Assembly: GCA_900759665.1 (NCBI GenBank)
Contig: CAAEWE010000057.1
Span: 1-64,000, forward strand
Length of the DNA stretch: 64,000 nt
DNA from: Lachnospiraceae bacterium
GTDB lineage: Bacteria; Bacillota; Clostridia; Lachnospirales; Lachnospiraceae
Direction of reading: 5' to 3'
Both the position numbers and the translations under genes were made by a program. Below the pieces are notes generated by a model that ran no database searches, had not been told where the DNA came from, and was given only the letters and a program-made list of their open reading frames with translations. Positions 24,405-32,928 of this stretch are shown here, piece by piece; position 1 is the stretch's first letter, and each line of letters starts with the position of its first letter.

Positions 24405-24923
24405 ATGAAAAAGAAAAGCATAGAAAGGTGCATGAAAGATATGGAACATTGTAATGGTATTATGCATACAGTCAGACCTGGAGATACCCTGTATTCGATC
24501 AGTATGGAACATAAGGTGCCGCTGGCACTGCTTTTACGGGCAAATCCTTATGTGGACGTATATAATCTTCAGGTGGGGGAGACAGTCTGTGTGCCGGTAA
24601 AAGTCCCAGGGCATGAGGAGATGCCGCCGTATGGGGGAACTTGCAGCAAGTGGGAGATACGAAATGCGGTGCCGGCAGAACGGGAGGAGCAGGAAACGGC
24701 TTCTATGAGACAGACAGCCGAAGAAACAGGAAAAATAGAACAGGAGGCACTGCCGGAGCCGAAACAAAACGGGGATACCGGTTCGCTGGAAGGAACAGAG
24801 CATAGGGAGGAAAAGCAGGAGAAAATGGGGTATGTGACCAAAGAGGGGGACACTCTGGAGAAAATTCTTGGAGTCGATCAGATCCTCCTTGCGCCGGGAA
24901 TGACAATTTGTCGACATAAGTAG
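24405..24923 (+). CDS. LysM-domain protein
   Basis: 172 aa. ATG 24405 has a weak SD (GGGAA); ATG 24432 (MKDMEHCNG), with AAAGG before it, is a fair alternative. It has one full LysM at about 20-64 (IMHTVRPGDTLYSISMEHKV ... VYNLQVGETVCVPV), which binds glycan chains with GlcNAc. A Glu-rich linker (about 80-135) leads to a shortened second LysM (VTKEGDTLEKILGVDQILLA). No signal peptide is seen, so it probably works inside the cell, like spore-coat or SafA-type LysM proteins. A terminator follows it at once. Confidence 0.75.
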   Translation: MKKKSIERCMKDMEHCNGIMHTVRPGDTLYSISMEHKVPLALLLRANPYVDVYNLQVGETVCVPVKVPGHEEMPPYGGTCSKWEIRNAVPAEREEQETASMRQTAEETGKIEQEALPEPKQNGDTGSLEGTEHREEKQEKMGYVTKEGDTLEKILGVDQILLAPGMTICRHK

Positions 24924-24967
24924 TGGAATCTGTATCTTGACAAAGAAAACACGTATTTATAGAATAG

Positions 24968-25010
24968 ATGGTATTGGAATGTGATTTCCAATACCATATT
25001 TTTCTTTTTA
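24968..25010 (+). terminator. Terminator between LysM and rhomboid-like genes
   Basis: GGTATTGGAA (24970-24979) pairs perfectly with TTCCAATACC (24986-24995) across six bases, then a T-rich run ATATTTTTCTTTTT. Confidence 0.85.
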
Positions 25011-25060
25011 CAGAGAACAAAATACCTGCAGTCGATTTGGGACGCAGGGATAGGAGGATT

Positions 25061-26020
25061 ATGAATCAACTGTTAAACAAACTGGAACGCAGGTTTGGCA
25101 AATATGCGGTACCGGATCTGATCAAATATGTCATTGTTCTGTATTGTGCTGGAGCGGCTCTGGGACTGATCAACGAGGGGATTTATTACAAATATCTGTC
25201 TTTAAATGTAGAAGCTGTTTTACATGGACAGGTCTGGAGGCTGGTCACGTACCTGATCGAGCCGTATGGATTTAATCAGGGAATGGGATTTATTGTCAGC
25301 ATCCTGTTTTTTGCCATTCAGGTAAATCTGTTCTTTCTGTTCGGAAGGTCTCTGGAGAGGGCATGGGGAACCTTCCGGTTCAATATGTATTTTATTAGCG
25401 GCTGGCTGCTAAATATTGTGGCAGCATTTATATTATATGGAGCCATGCATTCGACGTACTATATGTCAGGATTTCAGTATATTTACTGGTCTATGTTTTT
25501 TGCTTTTGCGGCAGAAAATCCAGACATGGAATTTTTATTCTGGTTTGTTCTTCCAATCAAGGTGAAATGGCTTGCAATTCTGGATGCAGTATATCTGGTG
25601 TACAATGTAATTGGCAATATAGCCAGAGGTATCTCCTGTATGGATAAGGGAATGACAGACGTGGCCGGAGCCTATTTCAGTGTGGCATTTGCCATTGTGG
25701 TTGCCATGGCGAACTTTCTTGTGTACTTTTTATCCAGCAGAAATTACCGGCGGATCTCGCCAGGGGATGTGAAACGGCGACGGAAATTCAAAAAGCAGGT
25801 GCAGCAGGTGAGCAGACGGAACGGAGGAGCAAGACATTGTTGTGCTGTTTGCGGTCGTACAGAGTTAGATGATGACTCGCTGGACTTCCGGTACTGTTCC
25901 AAGTGTGAGGGCAATTATGAGTATTGTTCGGAACACTTATTTACCCATCAGCATGTTAGAAAACATGATCAGATAAATTTAAACAGAGAAATAAAGGAGA
26001 AAAACAATGGGGATGATTAA
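25061..26020 (+). CDS. Rhomboid-like membrane protein lacking the catalytic serine, with C-terminal zinc finger
   Basis: 319 aa from ATG 25061 (SD TAGGAGG). Membrane segments are at about 22-42, 80-100, 121-141, 143-158, 165-190 and 205-232. GQVWRLVTYLIEPYGFN and FLFGRSLERAWGTFRFNMYF match the L1-TM2-TM3 core of rhomboid/derlin-like proteins (the W-R and G-R-x-x-E-R-x-W-G-T motifs). The catalytic GxSG and TM6 His are not seen, so it is probably a pseudoprotease. The tail after 250 is basic, followed by CCAVCG...RYCSKC...YEYC...H, a Cys/His-rich zinc finger (about 274-312). It overlaps the glycosyltransferase start by 14 bp, hence translationally coupled to it. Confidence 0.8.
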   Translation: MNQLLNKLERRFGKYAVPDLIKYVIVLYCAGAALGLINEGIYYKYLSLNVEAVLHGQVWRLVTYLIEPYGFNQGMGFIVSILFFAIQVNLFFLFGRSLERAWGTFRFNMYFISGWLLNIVAAFILYGAMHSTYYMSGFQYIYWSMFFAFAAENPDMEFLFWFVLPIKVKWLAILDAVYLVYNVIGNIARGISCMDKGMTDVAGAYFSVAFAIVVAMANFLVYFLSSRNYRRISPGDVKRRRKFKKQVQQVSRRNGGARHCCAVCGRTELDDDSLDFRYCSKCEGNYEYCSEHLFTHQHVRKHDQINLNREIKEKNNGDD

Positions 26021-29000
26021 TGCTGTAGCGATCGTAGGATTTATTCTTATGCTGGCTATGTATTTTCCGATCAGCAGCTTTATGAGAAACCGCGTGGCTG
26101 TTGTGGAACAGAGCGGTGCGTCGATGCGTGCCCGTAACAACAAGAAAAATAAAAACGTACGCAGAAGGGGAGGAAGCACAACTTCTGTTGTCAGCCTTTC
26201 CAATCCGCAGGATCGTTCCATCGGTCTGACCATCTTTGTGGCAGTTATGATACTGGCGTTTATCCTGCGTGTAGTGATCGCCGGAATGTATCATGGCCAT
26301 GAGCAGGATATGAGCTGCTTTATTGCATGGGCTGATATGGTTTATAATGATGGATTTCATAAATTTTATGCGACGATGACAGAGGGATATCCACCAGGAT
26401 ATATTTATCTTTTGTATGTGATCGGATGGCTTCGTCATGTGTTCAGTATTCCTTGGGATTCCGCAACAAGTGATATCCTCACCAAAATGCCGTCCATCCT
26501 GACGGATATGGGAATGGGCTTTCTGATCTACCGTGCAGCATCAGAAAAATTCCGTGAGACGGGAGCTGCTTTTTTGTCTGCTGTTTATCTGTTCTGTCCG
26601 GCAATCTTCCTGGACAGCGTTGTCTGGGGGCAGACAGACAGCGTTTATGTAGTATTTGTGGCATGGATGTTCTATCTGATCGCCAAAAAGAAGCTGATTC
26701 CTTCTTATTTCCTGTTCGCACTGGCAATTTTGCTGAAGCCACAGGCAATGATGTTTGCACCGGTACTGATCTACGGCATTATCGACCATGTATTTCTGGA
26801 AGATTTTAACTGGAAGAAGTTTGGAATCAATCTGGGACTTGGTCTTGTGGCAATCCTGTGTATGGTCATTGCAGTGCTGCCGTACGGACTGCAGAAAGTG
26901 ATCTCTCTGTATACGAACACGGTGGGATCGTTCGAATATGCTTCCGTCAATGCATATAATTTCTGGACTTTGTGCGGAAAGAACTGGATCGGCCAGGGCG
27001 AAGTAAAGTTTGGACTGACATATCAGACATGGGGAACGATCTTTATTCTGTTGATTATTATTGCGACAGCAGTAGTAAACTTCCGCTGTAAGAAGACACC
27101 GGCAAAGTACAGTTATATCGGTGGTATCCTGATCATAGGAATTTTTATGTTTTCTGTCCGTATGCACGAGCGTTATATGTATCCGGCAATGGCATTCCTG
27201 CTCCTTGCATATGTGATGAAGCCGAGACGAGACGTATTTATTTTGTATTGTCTGGCAGCGATGCATTTCTTCTACAATGTCGCCCATGTATTGTTTAAAT
27301 ATGATCCGTCTAATTACGACTGGCACAGCCCGGTCTTATTCGGCATTTCTCTGTTAGGAATGGCGTTATTTGCCTTTGCAGTTTATACAACGGTTCGCCA
27401 TTATAGAAAATATGAGACTCCGGAAGAGGAAAAGGAGGTTCTCAACAAAGAGAATAAAACAAAGAAGATCACCGTGGATGGGGAACAGCAGGAAAAATCC
27501 GTGATCCGTCCTTCTTCGAAGCTTGCAAAGATGACCCGGAATGATTATATTGCCATGGGTATCATCACACTGGTTTATGCGGTGGTTGCATTTGTTCATT
27601 TGGGCAGCCTGTCTGCTCCGCAGACAGAGTATTCCGTGGTGACACAGGGAGCAGTTATTGCTGATCTGGGACAGGATGTTGCCCTGGGCAATATGGCAGA
27701 TTACCTGGGCTATCAGAACAATCCGAAATATCTGGTGGATTATTCATCGGATGGAACGAATTGGAATACATTATATACAGCGGACAATGTATGGGATGCC
27801 GGATCTGTATTTTGTTGGAATTATACGTCATTAAATGTAACGGCAAGATATATCCGGATATCGCCGGCAGCAGATACTTATAATGATAGTATTCTGGAAC
27901 TCGTATTCACAGATACCGAGGGGAATGTTGTGACACCGGTCAATGCAGGAGATTATGCAGCATTGTTCGATGAGCAGGACATGTATGCGTCAAGGGCGAC
28001 GAACTTAAATGGAACTTATTTTGATGAGATTTATCATGGACGTACCGCATATGAGATGATCCATAAGCTGTACTGCTATGAAAATACGCACCCGCCTCTT
28101 GGAAAAGAACTGATCGCATTAGGTGTTCTGATCTTTGGCATGTGTCCGTTTGGCTGGAGATTTATGGGAACACTGTTTGGTGTACTGATGGTACCGATCA
28201 TTTATAATTTCTCCAAAAAGTTCTTTAAGGAGACCTGGATCAGTATTGCCACAACCATATTATTTACCTTTGATTTTATGCACTTCGTTCAGACCAGAAT
28301 TTCTACGATCGATGTGTATGTGACTCTGTTCATCATGCTTTCGTACTACTTTATGTACTGCTATACGAGACTCAGCTTTTTTGATACGAAGCTGTCAAAG
28401 ACATTGATCCCGCTGGGACTTTGCGGCTTTGCCATGGGACTGAGCTGGGCATCCAAATGGACAGGTATTTATTCTGCCATCGGACTTGCTATCATCTTCT
28501 TTGCACAGATGATCCGGCGGTTCCGGGAATATATTTATGCATCAAAAACTCCGGATCAGACTTCCGGGGAAATCTCTCATGAATATATTGTGAAAACCTT
28601 CCACAAAAAGCTGATCATTACCCTGTTGGCATGTTGTGTCTTCTTTATCATCGTACCTGCTGTGATCTATGTACTGTCGTATATTCCGTTTAACGATGGA
28701 ACGGACAGAAATCTGATCCAGAAGGTTATCGAGGCACAGAAGACCATGTATAATTACCACAGCAATCTGGATGCAACACATCCTTACGGCTCCAAATGGT
28801 ATCAGTGGCCGATCATGTACCGCCCGATCTGGTATTATTCCGGTGTGGTTTCAGATACGGTCCGGGAGGGGATCAGTGCATTTGGTAATCCGCTTGTATG
28901 GTGGGCAGGTATTCCGGCATTTGTGTTCATGCTGTACCTGATGTTTGTAAAGAAAGACCGTAAGGCTGCATTTTTAAGTGTTGGATATCTGTCGCAGTAT

Positions 29001-29267
29001 GCACCATGGTTTAAGGTGACACGTGTTGTATTTATTTACCACTATTTTCCAAGTGTACCGTTTGTTACGGTAATGGTTGGATACAGCCTGTATATGATCG
29101 TAAAGAAGTTCCCGAAAACGAAAAAGCTGGTTTATGTGTATGTAGCATTGGCTGTGGGATTGTTTATGATGTTTTATCCGGTGTTAAGCGGTACGCCGAC
29201 AACGATACATTATGCAGAAAAATATCTGAAGTGGTTTGACAGCTGGGTGTTACTGCAGACCTGGTAA
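26007..29267 (+). CDS. Double GT-C glycosyltransferase (PMT-like) with a central beta domain
   Basis: 1086 aa, SD AAAGGAG. The N-terminal half (about 70-480) is a GT-C glycosyltransferase: a HGHEQDMSCFIAWADMVY acidic loop, VWGQTDSVYV, and several membrane segments. A soluble segment (about 545-650; VVTQGAVIADLGQDVALG ... VDYSSDGTNWNTLYTADN) resembles a galactose-binding (discoidin) beta-sandwich. The C-terminal half (about 660-1086) is PMT-type: YFDEIYHGRTAYEMI, HPPLGKELIALGVLIFG, and FLVxxF-like membrane repeats. PMT enzymes move a sugar from lipid-phosphate carrier to an extracytoplasmic acceptor. Two transferase modules in one chain could build or attach a disaccharide. It is coupled to the rhomboid-like gene (14-bp overlap). 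Confidence 0.88.
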   Translation: MGMINAVAIVGFILMLAMYFPISSFMRNRVAVVEQSGASMRARNNKKNKNVRRRGGSTTSVVSLSNPQDRSIGLTIFVAVMILAFILRVVIAGMYHGHEQDMSCFIAWADMVYNDGFHKFYATMTEGYPPGYIYLLYVIGWLRHVFSIPWDSATSDILTKMPSILTDMGMGFLIYRAASEKFRETGAAFLSAVYLFCPAIFLDSVVWGQTDSVYVVFVAWMFYLIAKKKLIPSYFLFALAILLKPQAMMFAPVLIYGIIDHVFLEDFNWKKFGINLGLGLVAILCMVIAVLPYGLQKVISLYTNTVGSFEYASVNAYNFWTLCGKNWIGQGEVKFGLTYQTWGTIFILLIIIATAVVNFRCKKTPAKYSYIGGILIIGIFMFSVRMHERYMYPAMAFLLLAYVMKPRRDVFILYCLAAMHFFYNVAHVLFKYDPSNYDWHSPVLFGISLLGMALFAFAVYTTVRHYRKYETPEEEKEVLNKENKTKKITVDGEQQEKSVIRPSSKLAKMTRNDYIAMGIITLVYAVVAFVHLGSLSAPQTEYSVVTQGAVIADLGQDVALGNMADYLGYQNNPKYLVDYSSDGTNWNTLYTADNVWDAGSVFCWNYTSLNVTARYIRISPAADTYNDSILELVFTDTEGNVVTPVNAGDYAALFDEQDMYASRATNLNGTYFDEIYHGRTAYEMIHKLYCYENTHPPLGKELIALGVLIFGMCPFGWRFMGTLFGVLMVPIIYNFSKKFFKETWISIATTILFTFDFMHFVQTRISTIDVYVTLFIMLSYYFMYCYTRLSFFDTKLSKTLIPLGLCGFAMGLSWASKWTGIYSAIGLAIIFFAQMIRRFREYIYASKTPDQTSGEISHEYIVKTFHKKLIITLLACCVFFIIVPAVIYVLSYIPFNDGTDRNLIQKVIEAQKTMYNYHSNLDATHPYGSKWYQWPIMYRPIWYYSGVVSDTVREGISAFGNPLVWWAGIPAFVFMLYLMFVKKDRKAAFLSVGYLSQYAPWFKVTRVVFIYHYFPSVPFVTVMVGYSLYMIVKKFPKTKKLVYVYVALAVGLFMMFYPVLSGTPTTIHYAEKYLKWFDSWVLLQTW

Positions 29268-29292
29268 TGCAAAGAGGGGAAATGGAGATAAA

Positions 29293-30741
29293 ATGAGTAC
29301 AAAAATACGGGAATGTATAAAAAAACTGTCCCATGATACTACAGATCCGGCACAGGCAATTTTGGAGTATCTGGAACAGGCAATGGATATTCATGACAGT
29401 CATGCACGTCTGAAGTTCATGATGGAGTATTATGTGTTTTATGAGATGATCTCAGAAGGGATCAATCCTTATATTGATTCAGCAAGGGATATTGCGGACA
29501 GTCTTCATCAGGCGGTACGGGTGCTGACGGATCCGGCGGGCAGTACGGAAGCGGAGAGAAAAAAGCAGGGAGAGATCCTGCTTAACCTTCGTGGACAGGT
29601 GACAGACCGGATGCAGGTTCTGACCGCCTATGTGGACCGGTTTGTGGTCTATGAATATATTCTGAACCGGATGCAGTATCGGTTTGAGGATCAGGAAATG
29701 ATCGCACAGGACAGTGTTTTTGCACAGGAGGTTCTGAATTTTATCTTTTCCACAAAGGATAATATGGCGATCAACGATAACATTCGTATGATCGTGGGTC
29801 AGCTGCCGGTTCGTATGACGAGAAGTCATTATTTTGATCTGATCCGTGAAAGCATTTCTGTGTATAAGGGATCAGACAGGAGTGCATTAGAGGGACACTT
29901 ATATATGTTCCGGACTAATGCCATGCTGTATCACACAGAGGACATGGAAAAGTATTTCACTGAATTTATTCCGGTGATCCGGGAGTTTGATGAGTTAAAT
30001 TACGAAGAGATGACAGGAGAGCTTTATCAGATCTATGCAGAGAAGCTTCGGGTCAATGCATCCAAGCTGAATGATATCTCTGATCTTTATATGCTGATCC
30101 AGACGCTGATCAACGGAGCCTATTCTATTTGCCTGGCAGAGACCGGTGAGGGGGGGGCAGAGAAGATCCCGGCGGCACAGATTGTGATCCGTGGTGTGAA
30201 TGATCTGTTCCTGCACCGGGAAAGTGAGATCTGGAAGCAAATGGGAGAGCCGCTGCCGGCTTCCGAGGAAGACAAACTGTATCGTCTGGGGGAATATTTT
30301 CCGGAGATCGAGGGACAGCAGGAGCGCATTTATGAAGCGATGACAACAGCGGATGCCGTGCTGGAAGAAACCATGAAATCCCACCGTGATATCATCAGCA
30401 GGATGGGACTGGAGGAGAGATTTTGGGATTTGTGGAAGCTGATGCAGCTTTCCTCCGGCAGTGATTTTGTGGAGCTGGAGCCTCCGAAGGAGGAAGAAAA
30501 GGTGACGCTGGAGGATGCGGATAAGGCAGCAGAAGAGCTGGTGGCAGAACTGAAGCAGGCATTTAAAGGACAGTCCCGGCTGGTCCGTCGTGCGATCATG
30601 GCAAATACTCTGGAAAAAATCCCGGTATTCTTTTCGACGCCACAGGAGGTGGCAGATTATATCAGCCAGTCGCTGGAACTTTGTGATGATGATGCGGAGA
30701 AATATGCATCAAAGCAGTTGATTCAGGAAATGATGGGATAG
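29293..30741 (+). CDS. Uncharacterised helical protein
   Basis: 482 aa from ATG 29293 (GGAG 6 nt before). No signal peptide and no membrane segment. Nearly all-helical, with acidic patches (EPPKEEEKVTLEDADKAAEE around 418-435). No recognised catalytic motif is visible. The N-terminus reads STKIRECIKKLSHDTTDPAQ. It is 26 bp downstream of the glycosyltransferase and 31 bp ahead of a 109-aa gene, then a DUF2953 gene and GerW, so it probably belongs to the same transcription unit. A sporulation-linked role is possible from context alone. Confidence 0.7.
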   Translation: MSTKIRECIKKLSHDTTDPAQAILEYLEQAMDIHDSHARLKFMMEYYVFYEMISEGINPYIDSARDIADSLHQAVRVLTDPAGSTEAERKKQGEILLNLRGQVTDRMQVLTAYVDRFVVYEYILNRMQYRFEDQEMIAQDSVFAQEVLNFIFSTKDNMAINDNIRMIVGQLPVRMTRSHYFDLIRESISVYKGSDRSALEGHLYMFRTNAMLYHTEDMEKYFTEFIPVIREFDELNYEEMTGELYQIYAEKLRVNASKLNDISDLYMLIQTLINGAYSICLAETGEGGAEKIPAAQIVIRGVNDLFLHRESEIWKQMGEPLPASEEDKLYRLGEYFPEIEGQQERIYEAMTTADAVLEETMKSHRDIISRMGLEERFWDLWKLMQLSSGSDFVELEPPKEEEKVTLEDADKAAEELVAELKQAFKGQSRLVRRAIMANTLEKIPVFFSTPQEVADYISQSLELCDDDAEKYASKQLIQEMMG

Positions 30742-30771
30742 AACCCCCGGGTTTTTCGGAAAGGGAGAAAT

Positions 30772-31101
30772 ATGCTGTACTGGAGTTCAAAAATGTATCT
30801 GGATGCCGGTTTGCTGAAAAAGAAAAAGCGATATCAGAGACTTCTCGAAAAAAATAAGCTGACGAGACCCTTGTATTGTATTACGCTGCCGGTAAATGGA
30901 GAAAATATTATGGAGATATATTCCTCTGCGGAAATCTGGTTCCGATGGTACAGAAAACGACGGATGACAGTGGTCGGGCTTGCTTTAAGCCGGGAAAATG
31001 CAGAAAAACTGGTGGCACAGATTTGTCTTGACACAGTCAGCCGGGAGGGAACGATTTCTCCCGGACTGATCCATGATTATTTTGACGAGCCTGTCGGGTA
31101 G
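30772..31101 (+). CDS. Small uncharacterised protein
   Basis: 109 aa, SD AAAGGGAG. Basic, with LKKKKRYQRLLEKNKLTRPL near the N-terminus, then a mixed beta/helix core (YCITLPVNGENIMEIYSSAE ... VVGLALSRENAEKLVAQICL). No signal peptide or membrane helix. Not recognised. It sits 31 bp after the 482-aa gene and 31 bp before the DUF2953 start, with tight spacing, so it is part of the same operon. Size and spacing support a real gene. Confidence 0.65.
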   Translation: MLYWSSKMYLDAGLLKKKKRYQRLLEKNKLTRPLYCITLPVNGENIMEIYSSAEIWFRWYRKRRMTVVGLALSRENAEKLVAQICLDTVSREGTISPGLIHDYFDEPVG

Positions 31102-31131
31102 GCATAACGGATGCCGGGAGGAGGTGCGAGG

Positions 31132-32007
31132 GTGATATTTCTGATCATATTAAAATGGATCGGGATCATACTTTTGTGTATTCTTGCGGTGCTCCTTTTT
31201 GTGGGACTCTGCATATTATTTGTTCCTGTCAGATACCATATTTGGGTGGAATGTCCGGAACGGTGGAGGGCAAAAGTCCGTGTGAGCTGGCTGTTTCCAC
31301 TGTTTCAGTTCCTTTTTGATACGGAGAGACCGGAGAAAAACGGGATCAGGATTGCGGGTATTCCAGTGACCGGACAACATAAATCCGGGAAAGCTCCGGC
31401 AAAACAGGCGGATAAAAATTTACCGGCAGACAGACCGGACAAGCCGGAGTCAGAAAATGCGGAGAATATGCAGCCGGACAAGCCGGAGTCAGAAAATGCG
31501 GAGCATACGCAGCTGGATATGCTGGCAGAAATACCGGTTTCCGGTCGAAGTGATAAATCGCAGCAGCCACGGTCACGGAAAAAGAACTCCTTTTTGGAAA
31601 AGTGCCGGCGGTTAAGGAAACGGATAAAAAACTTCTGCTTGTCAATCAGAAGTATATTCGCTAAAATAAAGGCAGTTGACAGGGAGAGTATAGAATGGAT
31701 CCGTCTTCTGGCTGTCAATGCCGGCAGATTGTTAAAACACATCTGTCCCCGCCGGATAAAGGGATGGGTGCATTTTGGTACATCCGATCCGGCACTGACC
31801 GGAGAACTGTTAGGAGGACTCAGCATTTTCTTTGCAATGTGCGGACAGGGAGTCCGCGTAACCCCTGACTTTGAGCGGAAAGTTCTGGAAGGGGAACTGG
31901 AAATAAAGGGACATCTCCGGGGGATCGTTCTGCTGATCCTAATCATAAAGGTACATCCTTTACAGCTGATCAGGTATTTTAGGCGGGAAGAGAATCGGAA
32001 AGAATAA
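31132..32007 (+). CDS. DUF2953-domain membrane protein (YtfI-like)
   Basis: 291 aa if GTG 31132 is the start: GGGAGGAGG lies 8 nt before it, whereas the in-frame ATG 31111 has no SD. One N-terminal membrane segment (IFLIILKWIGIILLCILAVL) anchors it. A basic mid-part with a tandem repeat (DKPESENAE twice, residues about 102-125) separates the anchor from the DUF2953 core, which ends LRGIVLLILIIKVHPLQLIR. In Bacillus the neighbour of gerW (ytfJ) is ytfI, a DUF2953 protein, and here GerW follows after 97 bp. A sporulation or germination function is therefore likely. The tandem repeat of about 36 bp may vary in copy number. Confidence 0.8.
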   Translation: MIFLIILKWIGIILLCILAVLLFVGLCILFVPVRYHIWVECPERWRAKVRVSWLFPLFQFLFDTERPEKNGIRIAGIPVTGQHKSGKAPAKQADKNLPADRPDKPESENAENMQPDKPESENAEHTQLDMLAEIPVSGRSDKSQQPRSRKKNSFLEKCRRLRKRIKNFCLSIRSIFAKIKAVDRESIEWIRLLAVNAGRLLKHICPRRIKGWVHFGTSDPALTGELLGGLSIFFAMCGQGVRVTPDFERKVLEGELEIKGHLRGIVLLILIIKVHPLQLIRYFRREENRKE

Positions 32008-32010
32008 AAG

Positions 32011-32037
32011 CACCGGATCCGGGCAAGGGATCCGGTG
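32011..32037. repeat. Perfect 10-bp inverted repeat upstream of gerW
   Basis: CACCGGATCC, 7-nt loop, GGATCCGGTG. No T-run follows, so it is an mRNA hairpin or REP-like unit between DUF2953 and gerW. Confidence 0.55.
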
Positions 32038-32104
32038 GGAAGCGAAGGCATGACAGAGGCACTGCAGAAAGCAGTGGCATAATTCGGAAAGGTATGGTGA
32101 TATT

Positions 32105-32473
32105 ATGGGTGATAACAATTTCAATACAGCAGTCAGTTCTCTTCTGAAAGGTATGGAGGGATTCCTGACCACCAAAACGGTAGTAGGAGACGCCGTCAGA
32201 TTTGATGATGGAACCATTATTCTTCCGTTGGTGGATGTCAGCTTTGGTGTGGGAGCCGGGTGTTTTGCGGAGAATGGCAAAAAAAATAATGCCGGCGGCG
32301 GTATGGGAGGAAAGATCCAGCCAAGCTCTATCCTGATCATTAAGGATGGAACCACAAAGTTAGTCAATGTCAAGAATCAGGATGCCGTGACAAAGGTGTT
32401 GGATATGGTGCCGGATTTTGTTGATAAATTCAGGTCTGGAAAGGATTCCGGCGACGAAACACAAAAAAAATAA
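32105..32473 (+). CDS. gerW: GerW-family sporulation protein (YtfJ)
   Basis: 122 aa, SD around GGTATGG, ATG 32105. The GerW pattern is plain: NFNTAVSSLLKGMEGFLTTK, TVVGDAVRFDDGTIILPLVD, SFGVGAGCF, GGGMGGKIQPSSILIIKDGT, and VKNQDAVTKVLDMVPDFVDK. In Bacillus this protein is needed for spore germination by L-alanine-type receptors. Gly-rich AGGGMGG around 65 is the usual loop. The gene follows DUF2953 as in Bacillus (ytfI-ytfJ) and closes the cluster that began with the glycosyltransferase. Length is normal. Confidence 0.9.
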   Translation: MGDNNFNTAVSSLLKGMEGFLTTKTVVGDAVRFDDGTIILPLVDVSFGVGAGCFAENGKKNNAGGGMGGKIQPSSILIIKDGTTKLVNVKNQDAVTKVLDMVPDFVDKFRSGKDSGDETQKK

Positions 32474-32481
32474 AATTTTTC

Positions 32482-32510
32482 TTGCAATTTGTATTGTGAT
32501 TTGGTAGAAT
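32482..32510 (+). promoter_or_regulatory. rpmB promoter
   Basis: TTGCAA (32482-32487), 17-bp spacer, TAGAAT (32505-32510). Confidence 0.65.
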
Positions 32511-32597
32511 AAGCATGTTGTGGCAAAATTAGACAGTCATAATAGTTATTGATAAATCATGACCAGTAGGGTTAAATATGCTAAGGAGGTGCTTACG

Positions 32598-32783
32598 ATG
32601 GCAAAATGTGCAGTTTGTGGAAAGAGCGTTCACTTTGGTAACGCAGTAAGTCATTCCCACAGAAGAAGCAATAAGATGTGGAAGCCAAACATCAAGTCTG
32701 TTAAGGTCAAGGTTAATGGCGGCACAAAGAAGATGCCGGTATGTACAGGATGTTTACGTTCTGGAGCAGTAGAGCGTGCGTAG
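32598..32783 (+). CDS. rpmB: 50S ribosomal protein L28
   Basis: 61 aa from ATG 32598 (SD AAGGAGG); the in-frame ATG 32559 is only an upstream start. Standard L28 with MAKCAVCGKSVHFGNAVSHS, HRRSNKMWKPNIKSVKVKV, and a Cys pair near the C-terminus (PVCTGCLRSG). The four Cys (CAVC and CTGC) make this the zinc-binding (C+) paralog. It is alone on its own promoter with a strong terminator behind it. Confidence 0.97.
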   Translation: MAKCAVCGKSVHFGNAVSHSHRRSNKMWKPNIKSVKVKVNGGTKKMPVCTGCLRSGAVERA

Positions 32784-32808
32784 GCGCTTTTCGGTATTAT
32801 CGTGATAC

Positions 32809-32841
32809 AAAAGAAACCGTTTTTGGACGGTTTCTTTTTTT
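32809..32841 (+). terminator. rpmB terminator
   Basis: GAAACCG pairs with CGGTTTC across a T-rich loop, with flanking A/T pairs, then a run of T. Confidence 0.85.
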
Positions 32842-32860
32842 AGTTTTGCCAAAACGGGAG

Positions 32861-32889
32861 TTGTCTCCCTCAGAAAGTTGTAGTACAAT
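32861..32889 (+). promoter_or_regulatory. Promoter of the AAA+ gene
   Basis: TTGTCT (32861-32866), 17-bp spacer, TACAAT (32884-32889). Confidence 0.6.
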
Positions 32890-32928
32890 AGGTCAAAACG
32901 GCGTAATATGGATGAAAGGAGGGGTTCC

